Below, in pieces: positions 1-8,420 of a stretch of DNA of 42,729 nt. The notes under the pieces are model-generated. The model saw nothing but the letters and a program-made list of their open reading frames with translations, did no database searches and was not told where the DNA came from. The position numbers and the translations under genes are program-made. Position 1 is the stretch's first letter. Every line of letters starts with the position of its first letter. This stretch comes from JAKFWF01 sp031367505 (GTDB taxonomy: Bacteria; Pseudomonadota; Alphaproteobacteria; Rhizobiales; Hyphomicrobiaceae), in the NCBI GenBank assembly GCA_031367505.1, contig JANLPY010000592.1:1-42729 (forward strand). Direction: 5' to 3'.

Positions 1-1
1 A

Positions 2-379
2 GGCCTCGTGATCAATTTCGCGATCACGCCCGCCGACGTGCAGGATCGCGACATGATCGCGGCCTTGCTTGAAATTGCACAGCGCAGATGCCCGACGCTG
101 GCGCTCGCCGTTGCCGACGGAGGCTATCGGGGCAAAGCGACGGCAACCGCTGTGCGCGATGCCACCGGATTGCCGCTCGAAATCGTCAAGCGATCGGACA
201 CCGCCAAAGGGTTCGTCGTATTGCCGAAGCGCTGGATCGTCGAGCGCACATTTGGCTGGCTCGGCCGATGCCGCAGGCTCGCGAAAGATTATGAAAACCG
301 CACCCGCATGGCAGCGGCTTTCCTAATCCTCGCAATGATCCGACTGATGCTGCGACGCATCGTCAGGTTCTTGAAATAG
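2..379 (+). CDS. IS5-type (IS427-like) DDE transposase, C-terminal part, cut by left window edge
   Basis: The frame is open to the left edge, so only the last ~125 residues are present. They match the C-terminal half of IS5-group transposases: the conserved stretch around 'ADGGYRG' (second Asp of the DDE triad region), then 'VVLPKRWIVERTFGWL', which carries the terminal catalytic Glu in the YREK-like region, and 'RLAKDYE'. The protein would cut and rejoin element ends. The GTG at position 8 is internal to the gene rather than its start. Whether the element is intact cannot be judged, because its left part lies outside the window. The right terminus is probably just downstream of the stop (around 380-410), but no terminal repeat can be defined with one end only. 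Confidence 0.85.
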   Translation, partial: GLVINFAITPADVQDRDMIAALLEIAQRRCPTLALAVADGGYRGKATATAVRDATGLPLEIVKRSDTAKGFVVLPKRWIVERTFGWLGRCRRLAKDYENRTRMAAAFLILAMIRLMLRRIVRFLK

Positions 380-532
380 CAACCGAGTTATGCGGACGGA
401 CTCTGAGAAAACACTTACAGCTTGAATTTCTTAATCACATCCACTTGCGAACAATTTTAATTACTATGGTTCCGAATATCTTTCATTGAAATATGGTTCT
501 AATTTTTAGATTATAAGAGCAAGGAAATAAAA

Positions 533-865
533 ATGAGCGGTGCTTCGATAGGATCATCTTCTATAGTCGTTGCGGAAATCTCGATGTGTGCCCTTGAGGC
601 CGACCGTCGTGGGATATATCCCGACTGGCCGATCTGGCCACTTGGCAATCCCATTGAAGGCTCCTGGGCGTGGCTTCTCGATCGCGTCACGGAAGGTGTT
701 CTGCCCGACGTGCCGTGCCGGTGGTGCGAGCAAGTGTACGAGGGACGCAGTGCGATCTATTGGCTCGACCCCGAGGCGCGCACCCGGCACATCATCGTCG
801 GTTATGGTTCGCGTATTCTCACCGCTAGCCTAACGGTGCATCAATCGCGCAATCGACTGCAGTGA
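533..865 (+). CDS. Hypothetical protein, 110 aa
   Basis: Not recognised. The ATG is preceded by an AAGGA ribosome-binding site 7 bases upstream. The protein is rich in Trp (five of them near residues 32-75), has a Cys pair 'CRWCEQ' near residues 62-65, and ends in a beta-rich 'IIVGYGSRIL' stretch. There is no signal peptide or membrane segment. It lies between a transposase end and a convergent unknown gene. The 130 bases before it are clearly AT-richer than the rest of the window, which fits acquired DNA or a strong promoter region. It could be a small orphan from a mobile region or, less likely, a chance frame. Confidence 0.45.
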   Translation: MSGASIGSSSIVVAEISMCALEADRRGIYPDWPIWPLGNPIEGSWAWLLDRVTEGVLPDVPCRWCEQVYEGRSAIYWLDPEARTRHIIVGYGSRILTASLTVHQSRNRLQ

Positions 866-877
866 CCAGCCTAAAGC

Positions 878-1372
878 TCATACACCGAGCTTTCTGCGAA
901 CTTCGAATATCTCCATGATCCGCGCGCCACGATGCGGACCATCGCACACGAATTGCCATTTGCCGGCCGAGTACGTATCGCACATTTTGACGCCCTTGAT
1001 CAGGATCCAGTGGCCCTCCTTGCCTTTGTGGATCGCCAGGATGTAGTGGGACCAGGCGTTGCGCGGCTTCTGCATCCATTGCCACACGGTCGGGCGCAAT
1101 TTGCGCTCCAGATGCATGTAATCCTGCTTCAATTCCATCTTGAAGCCAAACACACCGAGTGTCGCCTCGACCTCGCTGGCGTACGTGCCCTTGATGAGCG
1201 CGTTCGAGTGCTCAGGCGTTGCACGCAGCTCGTGGATCTCGGCTTCGATACGGCTGATCGAGTAGCCGGTGATGGCCGACAAGACGTAGGGGCCACAGAA
1301 CGCGATCCGCCCGGTGTCATTCGATACTTCGTTCAGGCTGGAGGTTATGCGCGCGGCGCTCATTGCTTCCAT
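878..1372 (-). CDS. Hypothetical protein with a papain-like (C39-type) Cys/His pattern, 164 aa
   Basis: Not recognised by name. Near residue 26 it reads 'FCGPYVLSAITGY', which resembles the catalytic-Cys motif of C39-like peptidases (CGPxAL). Near residues 109-122 'HYILAIHKGKEGHWILI' followed by a Cys-Asp resembles the His/Asp half of such a fold. This is a pattern-level inference only: many inactive or phage-borne members share the fold. No signal peptide or transmembrane helix is evident. Two ATGs (1372 and 1363) are possible starts and neither has a good ribosome-binding site. It is transcribed convergently with the preceding unknown gene and divergently from the dehydratase gene, with about 115 bases between the divergent starts. 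Confidence 0.6.
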   Translation of the reverse strand: MEAMSAARITSSLNEVSNDTGRIAFCGPYVLSAITGYSISRIEAEIHELRATPEHSNALIKGTYASEVEATLGVFGFKMELKQDYMHLERKLRPTVWQWMQKPRNAWSHYILAIHKGKEGHWILIKGVKMCDTYSAGKWQFVCDGPHRGARIMEIFEVRRKLGV

Positions 1373-1490
1373 GTCAACGATCCCAAAACACGATGTGTTA
1401 ACGAGAGTTTACCAATATGCCCTTTACGAGCGGTTAACGGTGGGTTCAATTGCCCCCCAAGATTACAGGCGTGCGCGCCGGGGAGAGATG

Positions 1491-3209
1491 ATGAGCGACA
1501 ATACTAAAGCGCCGCAAAGTGGTTTTTTGCAGGGCCTGCAAAGCTATGGTGATCGTGATTTCTCGATCTACATGCGCCGGGCCTTCGCCCGCAGCCAAGG
1601 GTTCTCGCTCGACGAACTGGCGCGCCCCGTCGTCGGCATCGCCTACACCCATTCGAAGTTCAATCCGTGCCACCGGCATTTTCCCGAGCTCCTCGAGGCG
1701 GTGAAGCGCGGCGTGACTTACGCCGGTGGGCTCGCCCTCGAGTTCCCGACGATTTCGCTGCACGAGAGTACGCTGGCGCCGAACTCGATGAAGTTCCGCA
1801 ATCTGATGGCGATGGACACCGAGGAGATGATCCGCGCCCAGCCGATGGATGCGGTCGTCCTCATGGGCGGCTGCGATAAGACCGTTCCAGCCCAGTTGAT
1901 GGCGGCCGCGAGCGCAGGAAAGCCTGCCATACAACTCATCGGTGGGCCACAGATGACCTCGCGCTATGAGGAGCATCGGGTGGGCGCGTGTACCGACTGC
2001 CGCAAATTCTGGATGCGCTATCGGGCCGGCGATATGGACCAGGATCAGATCGAGGCGGTCGAGGGCCGGCTGGTCACGACGGCGGGTACCTGCGCGGTGA
2101 TGGGTACGGCATCAACGATGGCCGCGATCGCCGAAGGCCTGGGCATGATCCTTCCCGGCACGGCTGCGATCCCAGCCGTCCACGCCGATCGCCTGCGGGC
2201 GGCCGAAGCGACGGGCGTCGAAGCCGTGCGCATGATCGGCCGCCAGATCACGCCGGCGCAGATCATCACCGAGAAGTCGGTCGAGAACGCCGTCCGGGTG
2301 CTGCTCGCGCTGGGTGGGTCGACCAACGGCGTGATCCATCTCGCGGCGATCGCCGGACGCGTCGGCCTCAAGCTTGACTTGCGCCGTTTGAACGAACTCT
2401 CCGACACCACTCCGGTGCTGGCCGCGGTGAAACCCGTCGGCACTGAGTTCTACATGGAGGACTTTTTCGCAGCCGGCGGCATCGGTGCCGTCCTACGTGA
2501 ATTAAAACCGCTGCTGCATCTCGACTGCATGACCGTCACCGGCGAAACCATGGGGCAGCGGCTCGCCTCCGAGGAGAAACATTACGTCGACCGCCGGGTG
2601 ATCAAGACCGCGGCCGACCCAGTCGAGCCGCAAGGTGGATTGGTTGCTTTGTTCGGCTCGCTGGCGCCGGATGGTGCCATCCTCAAGCGGTCGGCGGCAA
2701 CGCCCTCGCTGTTCGAGCGCGAGGGCCGGGCCGTGGTGTTCACTTCGCTCGATGACTTAGCCCAACGTATCGACAGCGATGATCTCGACGTCACGGCGGA
2801 TGATTTCCTGATCCTGCAGAACGCGGGTCCACGCTCGTCCTACGCGATGCCGGAAGCGGGCTTCCTGCCGATCCCGAAGAAACTGGCACGTGCGGGCGTC
2901 AAGGACATGGTGCGCATTTCCGACGCGCGCATGAGTGGCACGGCGTTCGGCACCATCGTGCTGCACGTCGCGCCGGAAGCGGCCGCCGGCGGCAATATCG
3001 GATTGGTGCGGACTGGCGATCGAATTCGGCTGTCGGTTCAGGCACGCCGCATCGATCTGCTCGTCGATCAAGCCGAACTCGATCGCCGCCGCGCAACCAC
3101 ACCGGCCGCCCCCAGCGCGGAGGCCCGTGGCTATGGCAGCTTGTTCACCCGCACCGTGATGCAGGCGCCTGATGGCTGCGATTTTGATTTCTTGAGGCCG
3201 GTCAAGTGA
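1491..3209 (+). CDS. IlvD/Edd family dehydratase (sugar-acid or dihydroxy-acid dehydratase)
   Basis: This 572-aa protein belongs to the [2Fe-2S] dehydratase family that removes water from dihydroxy acids, giving 2-keto(-3-deoxy) acids. The three expected cluster ligands are visible: Cys60 ('NPCHRH'), Cys128 ('GGCDKT', followed by the Lys that is carbamylated in the family) and Cys201 ('GTCAVMGTASTM'). The C-terminal 'DARMSGTAFG' supplies the catalytic Ser. The length and the 'ACTDCRKFW' insert resemble L-arabinonate/xylonate dehydratases more than biosynthetic IlvD, so a sugar-acid substrate is likelier; the exact substrate cannot be read. The ATG at 1491 has GGGGAGAG just upstream; the adjacent ATG at 1488 is an alternative. 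The frame is open further upstream, but that stretch is antisense to the neighbouring gene. Its stop overlaps the start of the next gene. Confidence 0.88.
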   Translation: MSDNTKAPQSGFLQGLQSYGDRDFSIYMRRAFARSQGFSLDELARPVVGIAYTHSKFNPCHRHFPELLEAVKRGVTYAGGLALEFPTISLHESTLAPNSMKFRNLMAMDTEEMIRAQPMDAVVLMGGCDKTVPAQLMAAASAGKPAIQLIGGPQMTSRYEEHRVGACTDCRKFWMRYRAGDMDQDQIEAVEGRLVTTAGTCAVMGTASTMAAIAEGLGMILPGTAAIPAVHADRLRAAEATGVEAVRMIGRQITPAQIITEKSVENAVRVLLALGGSTNGVIHLAAIAGRVGLKLDLRRLNELSDTTPVLAAVKPVGTEFYMEDFFAAGGIGAVLRELKPLLHLDCMTVTGETMGQRLASEEKHYVDRRVIKTAADPVEPQGGLVALFGSLAPDGAILKRSAATPSLFEREGRAVVFTSLDDLAQRIDSDDLDVTADDFLILQNAGPRSSYAMPEAGFLPIPKKLARAGVKDMVRISDARMSGTAFGTIVLHVAPEAAAGGNIGLVRTGDRIRLSVQARRIDLLVDQAELDRRRATTPAAPSAEARGYGSLFTRTVMQAPDGCDFDFLRPVK

Positions 3210-3829
3210 TGCGCTCGATTGTGCAATGCCTCGTGATGGTGAGCTGTATTTGGGGAGCTGCGATGCCAATGGCAGGGGTAACCCGTGCCCAGAGCAAGGT
3301 CGAGGCTGCCACGGTGCGATCCGCCACCTGGGGCGTGCCGGTGCCTCTTGCCGGGGCGCCGAACCTGCACCGCATCACGCCGGATTTCTACCGCAGTGCG
3401 CAGCCGTTAAAGGCGGGCTTCCCTGCGCTTGAAAAGTCGATCGGGATCAAGACGATTATCAGCTTACGCGCGTTTCATTCCGACAAAAAACTGGCGACTG
3501 GAACCGCCTTCAAGCTCGTCAGCATTCCGATCAACACGTGGCACATCGAGCGTGAGCACCTAGTGCGCGCGCTGGCCGAAATCGAACTCGCCCGCAAGAA
3601 GGGCCCCGTCCTGCTGCACTGTCAGCATGGCGCCGATCGCACCGGTCTCGTGTCCGCCCTCTACCGCATGCTGTACGAGGGTTGGACGCGAGAAGCCGCG
3701 CTAGATGAGATGCGCAACGGCCGCTTCGGTTATCACGCGGTGTGGGGCAACATCCCCCGATTTATCGAGAAAGTCGATGTCGATGCCTTGCGAACTGACG
3801 TGCGCGCCATGGTCAAAACGCTTGGCTAG
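3209..3829 (+). CDS. Secreted/periplasmic dual-specificity or tyrosine phosphatase-like protein
   Basis: The 206-aa protein carries the Cys-phosphatase signature HCxxGxxRTG ('HCQHGADRTG', about residues 136-145), with an upstream Asp-rich and 'FYRSAQP' substrate-loop region typical of bacterial DSP/PTP-like proteins. The N-terminus (basic MRS, then a hydrophobic stretch ending near 'MAGVTRAQ') looks like a signal peptide, so it probably acts in the periplasm. Its ATG overlaps the dehydratase TGA (ATGA), suggesting translational coupling; a GTG three bases earlier is also possible. What it dephosphorylates is unknown; family members act on phosphotyrosine, phosphoinositides or other phosphoesters. 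Confidence 0.8.
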   Translation: MRSIVQCLVMVSCIWGAAMPMAGVTRAQSKVEAATVRSATWGVPVPLAGAPNLHRITPDFYRSAQPLKAGFPALEKSIGIKTIISLRAFHSDKKLATGTAFKLVSIPINTWHIEREHLVRALAEIELARKKGPVLLHCQHGADRTGLVSALYRMLYEGWTREAALDEMRNGRFGYHAVWGNIPRFIEKVDVDALRTDVRAMVKTLG

Positions 3830-3962
3830 ATGGCAACCGCCGCACTAGCCAAAAGTCGCGCCTTGCGGTTAATTGACACCGGCTACTCTTAACCTTGGCG
3901 CCAGTGCTCGGGGGTGGACAGCTCAACGATAATCATAACCTTCGAAACAATTGGAAACGACT

Positions 3963-5036
3963 ATGGCAAAACCAATCAACGTGTTGTTTCTCGGAGCATC
4001 TTACGGCTCACTCCTAGCCACCAAATTACTGATGGCCGGCCACAATACGCATCTCGTGTGCCTCCAGGCTGAAGCCGATATCTTCAATGCCGAGGGCGCG
4101 CGCGTCCGCATGCCGGTCAAGGGTCGTGAAGGGCTGGTCGAAATCGACAGCCGCAAGCTGCCGGGCAAGTTGACGGCGTCGAGCCCGACCGGGGTCGATC
4201 CGTCGAAGTACGATCTCGTCGCCCTTGCCATGCAGGAACCGCAGTACCGCTCGGAAGGTGTCCGCCAACTGCTCGACAAAATTGCGCTCGCCAAGGTGCC
4301 GTGCATGTCGATCATGAATATGCCGCCGCTGCCCTACCTTGCGCGCATCCCGGGGCTCGATACATCGAAGCTGCGGAACTGCTTCGCCGATCCGACCGTT
4401 TGGGACAACTTCGACCCCAACTTCATGACCTTGTGCAGCCCCGATCCGCAAGCCTTTCGCCCACCGGAAGAAAAGACTAACGTGCTGCAAGTTCGTTTGC
4501 CGACCAACTTCAAGTCTGCCCGCTTCCCCTCGGACGCGCACACCGCGATCCTCATCGAGTTGCAGAACGACGTTGATGCCGCGCGTTATGATGTGGGCGA
4601 TGGTGTGAAGCTCGAACTGCCGGTCAAGCTCAAGGTGCACGATTCAGTGTTCGTGCCGCTCGCCAAGTGGGCGATGCTGCTCGCCGGTAATTACCGCTGC
4701 GTCCAGAAGGATGAGATGCGGCCGATCAAGGATGCGGTGCATTCCAACATCGACGAAACCCGCGCGGTCTATGAGTGGGTGGTGAAGCTGTGCGTCTCGC
4801 TTGGCGCTTCTGCCTCCGACATGGTGCCATTCGAGAAGTACGCCAATGCAGCGCTCTCGCTCGGCAGCCCATCGTCGGCCGCTCGCGCGTTGGCCGCCGG
4901 TGCGCCGAACATCGAGCGCGTCGACCTCTTGGTACAAAGCATCGCGGCTCAAAAGGGCATGAAGCTGCAAGCGATTGACGACACCGTCGCACTCGTCGAA
5001 GGTTGGCTCGCCAAGAACCGCGCGAAGTCTGCTTAG
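3963..5036 (+). CDS. Ketopantoate reductase-like NAD(P)-binding protein
   Basis: The 357-aa protein starts with a Rossmann fold: 'VLFLGASYGSLLATKLLMAGH' near residues 7-27 fits the GxGxxG-like nucleotide site of the 2-dehydropantoate 2-reductase (PanE/ApbA) superfamily, here with Ser/Tyr replacing one Gly. The C-terminal half is helical, as in that fold. True PanE proteins are about 300 aa and carry a clear catalytic Lys/Glu pair that I cannot place with confidence, so this may be a paralogue with another substrate. The ATG at 3963 is favoured because GGAAA lies 7-10 bases upstream; a TTG at 3951 is in frame. It follows the phosphatase by 133 bases and is followed by a repeat cluster. Confidence 0.7.
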   Translation: MAKPINVLFLGASYGSLLATKLLMAGHNTHLVCLQAEADIFNAEGARVRMPVKGREGLVEIDSRKLPGKLTASSPTGVDPSKYDLVALAMQEPQYRSEGVRQLLDKIALAKVPCMSIMNMPPLPYLARIPGLDTSKLRNCFADPTVWDNFDPNFMTLCSPDPQAFRPPEEKTNVLQVRLPTNFKSARFPSDAHTAILIELQNDVDAARYDVGDGVKLELPVKLKVHDSVFVPLAKWAMLLAGNYRCVQKDEMRPIKDAVHSNIDETRAVYEWVVKLCVSLGASASDMVPFEKYANAALSLGSPSSAARALAAGAPNIERVDLLVQSIAAQKGMKLQAIDDTVALVEGWLAKNRAKSA

Positions 5037-5044
5037 CGCAAAAC

Positions 5045-5194
5045 GTTGGGTTATCCCGCCAGGGGAGGAGACTGGGGGCGAAGAGACGTAGGTTGGGTTA
5101 GACCGGCCACTTGCCGGTCGTAACCCAACATCGATCAACCGTTGCGGAACTGTTGGGTTACGGCCGCCGAAAAAGCGACCTAACCCAACCTACG
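5045..5194. repeat. Palindromic repeat cluster built on GTTGGGTTA/TAACCCAAC
   Basis: The nine-base unit GTTGGGTTA occurs at 5045-5053, 5092-5100 and 5152-5160, with its complement TAACCCAAC at 5121-5129 and 5181-5189. The outer arms extend to 14 bases (5087-5100 against 5181-5194, CGTAGGTTGGGTTA and its exact complement). Inside lies a small hairpin, GACCGG 5101-5106 with CCGGTC 5114-5119. This is the structure of a REP/BIME-like or MITE-like dispersed element. It sits in the gap between two convergent genes, where such elements often lie. Confidence 0.8.
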
Positions 5195-5230
5195 GCACCG
5201 GGATTCGGGTGACCGGGGGAAGGGGCTACC

Positions 5231-6376
5231 TCACCCCCGCTGCTCGATCGGCACGTATGGGCGCATATCGGGGCCGGAATACAGCGTTAGCGGCCGGATC
5301 AGGATGTTGTTGGCTTGTTGCTCCAGCACCTGCACGATCCAACCAGGCATGCGGCCGACGGCGAAGATCGGCACGAACAATTCCTTCGGAATGCCGTGCA
5401 GGTAATAGATCACGCCGGAATAGAAATCGACGTTCACGTTGACCCCGTGACGCGCGTACGGCTTCATCTCTTCGACGACGCCTTGCAGGATGGCGTACCA
5501 TTTCGGCTCGCCCATCTCCTCCGATAACTTCTTCACGCCATCGCGCATATGCCGCGCACGTGGATCTTCGGTGCGATAAACCCGGTGGCCGAACCCGGTG
5601 ATCGCTTCCTTCGCCGCCCGCTTGCGCTTGACGAACTCCTTGACGTTCTCTGGACTGCCGATCTCGGTCGCCATTTGCATCACGTCCTCGGCCGCACCAC
5701 CGTGCGCTGGGCCCGAGAGCGCAGCGATCGCGGCCGTGATCGCCGCATGCAAGTTAGCGTCCGTCCCGATGACGACGCGCGCCGCAAACGACGATGCGTT
5801 CGAGCCATGTTCGGCGTGCAGCACGAAATCGGTATCGAGCAGTTTGGCAGCATCCGCCGAGGGCTTGCGCCCCTTGATCATCCACAGAAAGTTCGCCGCG
5901 TGACCCAGCGCCGGATCGACCGTCAGCGGATCTTGCCCCCCCCGAAGCCTTGCATGGGCGGCGACGATCATCGGCACTTGAGCCGTTAGCCGGACGCCCT
6001 TGGCGAGCGTCGCCTTGCGGCTATTGTCGGCACTTTCAGAATCGAAGGCCGCCAACGCCGACACCGCCGTGCGCAACACGTCCATCGGATGCGCCGTTTT
6101 GACCGCCGAGATGATATCCAGCAAGGGCGGTGGCAACCAGCGGGCCGCCTTGAGTGCGGTGTCGAACGCGCCCAATTCGTGCTGCGTTGGCAACCCGCCA
6201 TGAAGCAGCAGATAGGCCGTCTCCTCGAAGGTCGAGTGCTCGGCCAGATCATGGATCGAATAGCCGCGATAGCTGAGCTCGCCGGCCTTCCCATCGATCC
6301 GCGTACAATCGGAGCGCTCGAAATAAACGTCCTTCAAACCGCGACTGATCTTCTGTTCGGCGTCCTGGCTACTCAT
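5231..6376 (-). CDS. Citrate synthase / 2-methylcitrate synthase family
   Basis: This 381-aa protein condenses acetyl-CoA (or propionyl-CoA) with oxaloacetate. Catalytic residues are visible: His190 ('HAEHGSNAS'), His225 ('GPAHGGA'), His264 ('GFGHRVY') and Asp317 ('VNVDFYSG'). The ~380-aa length and motif spelling match the short, 2-methylcitrate-synthase-like branch rather than the ~430-aa hexameric GltA of most Proteobacteria, so it may be a second citrate synthase or a PrpC-type enzyme. No other prp gene is near. The ATG at 6376 starts the conserved 'MSSQDAEQKISRGL'; an upstream extension would run into the neighbouring nuclease gene. The gap to that upstream gene on the same strand is 53 bases. 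Confidence 0.92.
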   Translation of the reverse strand: MSSQDAEQKISRGLKDVYFERSDCTRIDGKAGELSYRGYSIHDLAEHSTFEETAYLLLHGGLPTQHELGAFDTALKAARWLPPPLLDIISAVKTAHPMDVLRTAVSALAAFDSESADNSRKATLAKGVRLTAQVPMIVAAHARLRGGQDPLTVDPALGHAANFLWMIKGRKPSADAAKLLDTDFVLHAEHGSNASSFAARVVIGTDANLHAAITAAIAALSGPAHGGAAEDVMQMATEIGSPENVKEFVKRKRAAKEAITGFGHRVYRTEDPRARHMRDGVKKLSEEMGEPKWYAILQGVVEEMKPYARHGVNVNVDFYSGVIYYLHGIPKELFVPIFAVGRMPGWIVQVLEQQANNILIRPLTLYSGPDMRPYVPIEQRG

Positions 6377-6429
6377 ACCGCAAGTCCTTGTTTCATTACT
6401 TGGGACGGAGACTAGCAGAGCGCCGATTT

Positions 6430-7509
6430 TTACACATCCAAATCGCACCAAAGTGCAGCGTGATCGGAGGCCGCTTGATAGCTCGTCGTCATCTCCGGAT
6501 AGACCTCCCAGAGTGGCGTTTTGTTCTTGCCCCAGACGCCGCGCCGCCAAGTGCCACCCTGCTGCATGCGGGCGTACAAAGCCGGCGAAAGTAGAATGTA
6601 GTCGATCTTATCCTTCGCCGTTCCGTTCTGATAGGTGCCGGGGTGATTGTCGGCCATGAACGAGGGATGCTCGGAAATGTCCTTGAGGTCGGATGATTTG
6701 ACGAGAGGCGCCATCGCTTCGCTATCCGGCGTATCGTTGAGGTCTCCGACCACGGCAATATACGTCGCGCCTTCGCTTTTTAGACGTTCATAGATGCGGC
6801 GCAAGCCTTCCTGCGTGCCGTAGCCCTTGCTTTTGAAGTGGTTGACCAGCACCCAGATCACGGCACCGGATGGTGCCCAGATCGAGAATTCCGGGCAATC
6901 GCGGCTGAAGATGCGGCTGCCTCGATCGTCCATGTCATCGACGTGACTACGCATCCAGCCGATCTGAAAGCCGTTGCGCGCCATGACACCGACATCGATG
7001 CCACGATCGTCGTTGCCATCGATCAACATGACCTGATCGAACGGCGTCGCGCCGACGTTGGGCATCAGCACGTTGGAAAATTGCATCAGCGCGTTGCGAT
7101 CCTCGACTTCGACGAGGCCGATCACGTCGGGTTTGACGTCGCGATCAACTTGCGCCGAATTTCGCGTCGCGGCCTCATTGATGAGTTCGGTCTTGAGTTC
7201 CAACCAGCCGACCCAGTCGTTGCGGCCGTTGGCTTTGATCTTGGTACCACCCAGCATGGTGTAGGAAACGAACTGCCCGCGCGACTCGCGAAGCACGACT
7301 TATTTGCTGTCGTTTTTCTTATCGATTTTGAGCGCCTTCAGGATGACGAGCATCCGCGCCTTCATGGCGTCGGTGTAGACCGCCTCTTCGAAGAGGTTGT
7401 TTAGTTCGGCATACATCTCGAGGATGGTGCGCCCTTCGGACCACGAATCCAAATTGAGGGCGCGCGCGCGCGAGAACAGGTTCTCGACGTTGTAACTTGC
7501 AAGTCGCAT
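6430..7509 (-). pseudogene. Endonuclease/exonuclease/phosphatase family gene interrupted by one in-frame TAA
   Basis: Two open stretches in the same frame (7509-7303 and 7299-6430) are separated only by TAA at 7302-7300. The first encodes the family N-terminus ('MRLASYNVENLF', with the metal-site Asn). The second carries the rest: 'GLVEVEDR' (metal-binding Glu), 'GNDDRGIDVGV', 'VNHFKSKGYG', 'VVGDLNDTPDS' (catalytic Asp/Asn), 'KIDYILLSP' and the terminal 'SDHAALW' His. Joined, they give one normal protein of about 358 aa of the Mg-dependent phosphoesterase/nuclease fold. No frameshift is needed; a single base change to a sense codon restores the gene. A GTG at 7296 could restart translation of the second part, but that would lack the metal-site Asn. 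It may be a recent nonsense mutation, a sequencing error or a readthrough site. Confidence 0.85.
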
Positions 7510-7619
7510 GTCTGTGTATGGCTCCCCGGCCCGGACGATCCAGCATCGATGCTGGGACCGTAAAGCGTGAGCTGAGGATTGCCTGCGGCGGCTACGCCTT
7601 CATGCACAGGTAATAAAAT

Positions 7620-8420
7620 TTAGTCCAATGCCTCAAGACGTTGCCGGGCTTTACTCTCACCCTTTGCTAAAGCGCTTTGATAAAGTGCGCGCGCACGCTC
7701 AACATCGGGTGTGGCCCCGCGCGCACTCCACGCGGCCAGCATGTTTGGATCGAAAGTCTCGGCAAGTGCCAACAGATGTGGTGAATGGCCATCGACGGCA
7801 CCAGGTTGCAGGATGCGGCGAGCCGCTGCGATATCGCCCGTAGCGATCATTGCTTTCGCTTGCTCAATGCCGGCCGGCATTGAGGCTGCGGCTATTTCGG
7901 CAGCCTTCGGCTCCGGGTCGGCGGTGTTGAGCGCGGCGGAAGCCGATGTTACCGGCGATAACTGGATACCACTTTCAACCTTGGTTGGCCGGCGCGTCGT
8001 TCTGATGCCGGTGTCCTCCGTTGGCGGGGCCGATGCCACGGGGAGAAAGCTCTGACCTGTAAGGGCCGCGACGGCGTCCGGCGCACCGTTGGATTGATCG
8101 CTCAGCCGGTTGTTCATCACGAGGCCGATTGGCACCAATAACGCCAACCCCAATCCGAACCCGATGAGCGCCGCGCGACCTTCGCGCCCGCGCAACGCCG
8201 GGCCTGTGGTCGCTGGCACCAATGCTCCGGGGCGATTGCCTTGCACCAGCATCGGCAGATCGAGGTCTTCATCGCCATCGTCGAAATACGACGACTCGTG
8301 GGTCGGGACCGCCAATGCAGTCGCCAATCGATCAACGAACACGTGGCCCGGCGCCTGCTCCCGGCGCTGCGCCGCAGCCAGGGTTGCTGCCAGACTTTGG
8401 GCCGCATTTATATGTGCCAT
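7620..8420 (-). CDS. Single-pass membrane protein with C-terminal TPR/Sel1-like repeats
   Basis: The 266-aa protein has a soluble N-terminal region of about 80 residues, a basic segment 'RGREGRAALIGFG' leading into one transmembrane helix (about residues 84-102), a Pro/Thr/Ser-rich linker and a C-terminal helical repeat region. There 'AAARRILQPGAV', 'ALAETFDPNMLAAW' and 'DVERARALYQSALAKG' have the spacing of TPR/Sel1-like repeats. The 'ETFDPNMLAAWG'-type motif recurs in many alphaproteobacterial membrane proteins of unknown function. The topology suggests a cytoplasmic N-terminus and periplasmic repeats, perhaps a scaffold. No partner is indicated by neighbours. Confidence 0.65.
   Translation of the reverse strand: MAHINAAQSLAATLAAAQRREQAPGHVFVDRLATALAVPTHESSYFDDGDEDLDLPMLVQGNRPGALVPATTGPALRGREGRAALIGFGLGLALLVPIGLVMNNRLSDQSNGAPDAVAALTGQSFLPVASAPPTEDTGIRTTRRPTKVESGIQLSPVTSASAALNTADPEPKAAEIAAASMPAGIEQAKAMIATGDIAAARRILQPGAVDGHSPHLLALAETFDPNMLAAWSARGATPDVERARALYQSALAKGESKARQRLEALD

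Noticed and set aside
1314..1490. N-terminal extension of the dehydratase frame
   Set aside because: It overlaps the opposite-strand gene at 878-1372, has no homology, and the ATG at 1491 has a good ribosome-binding site.
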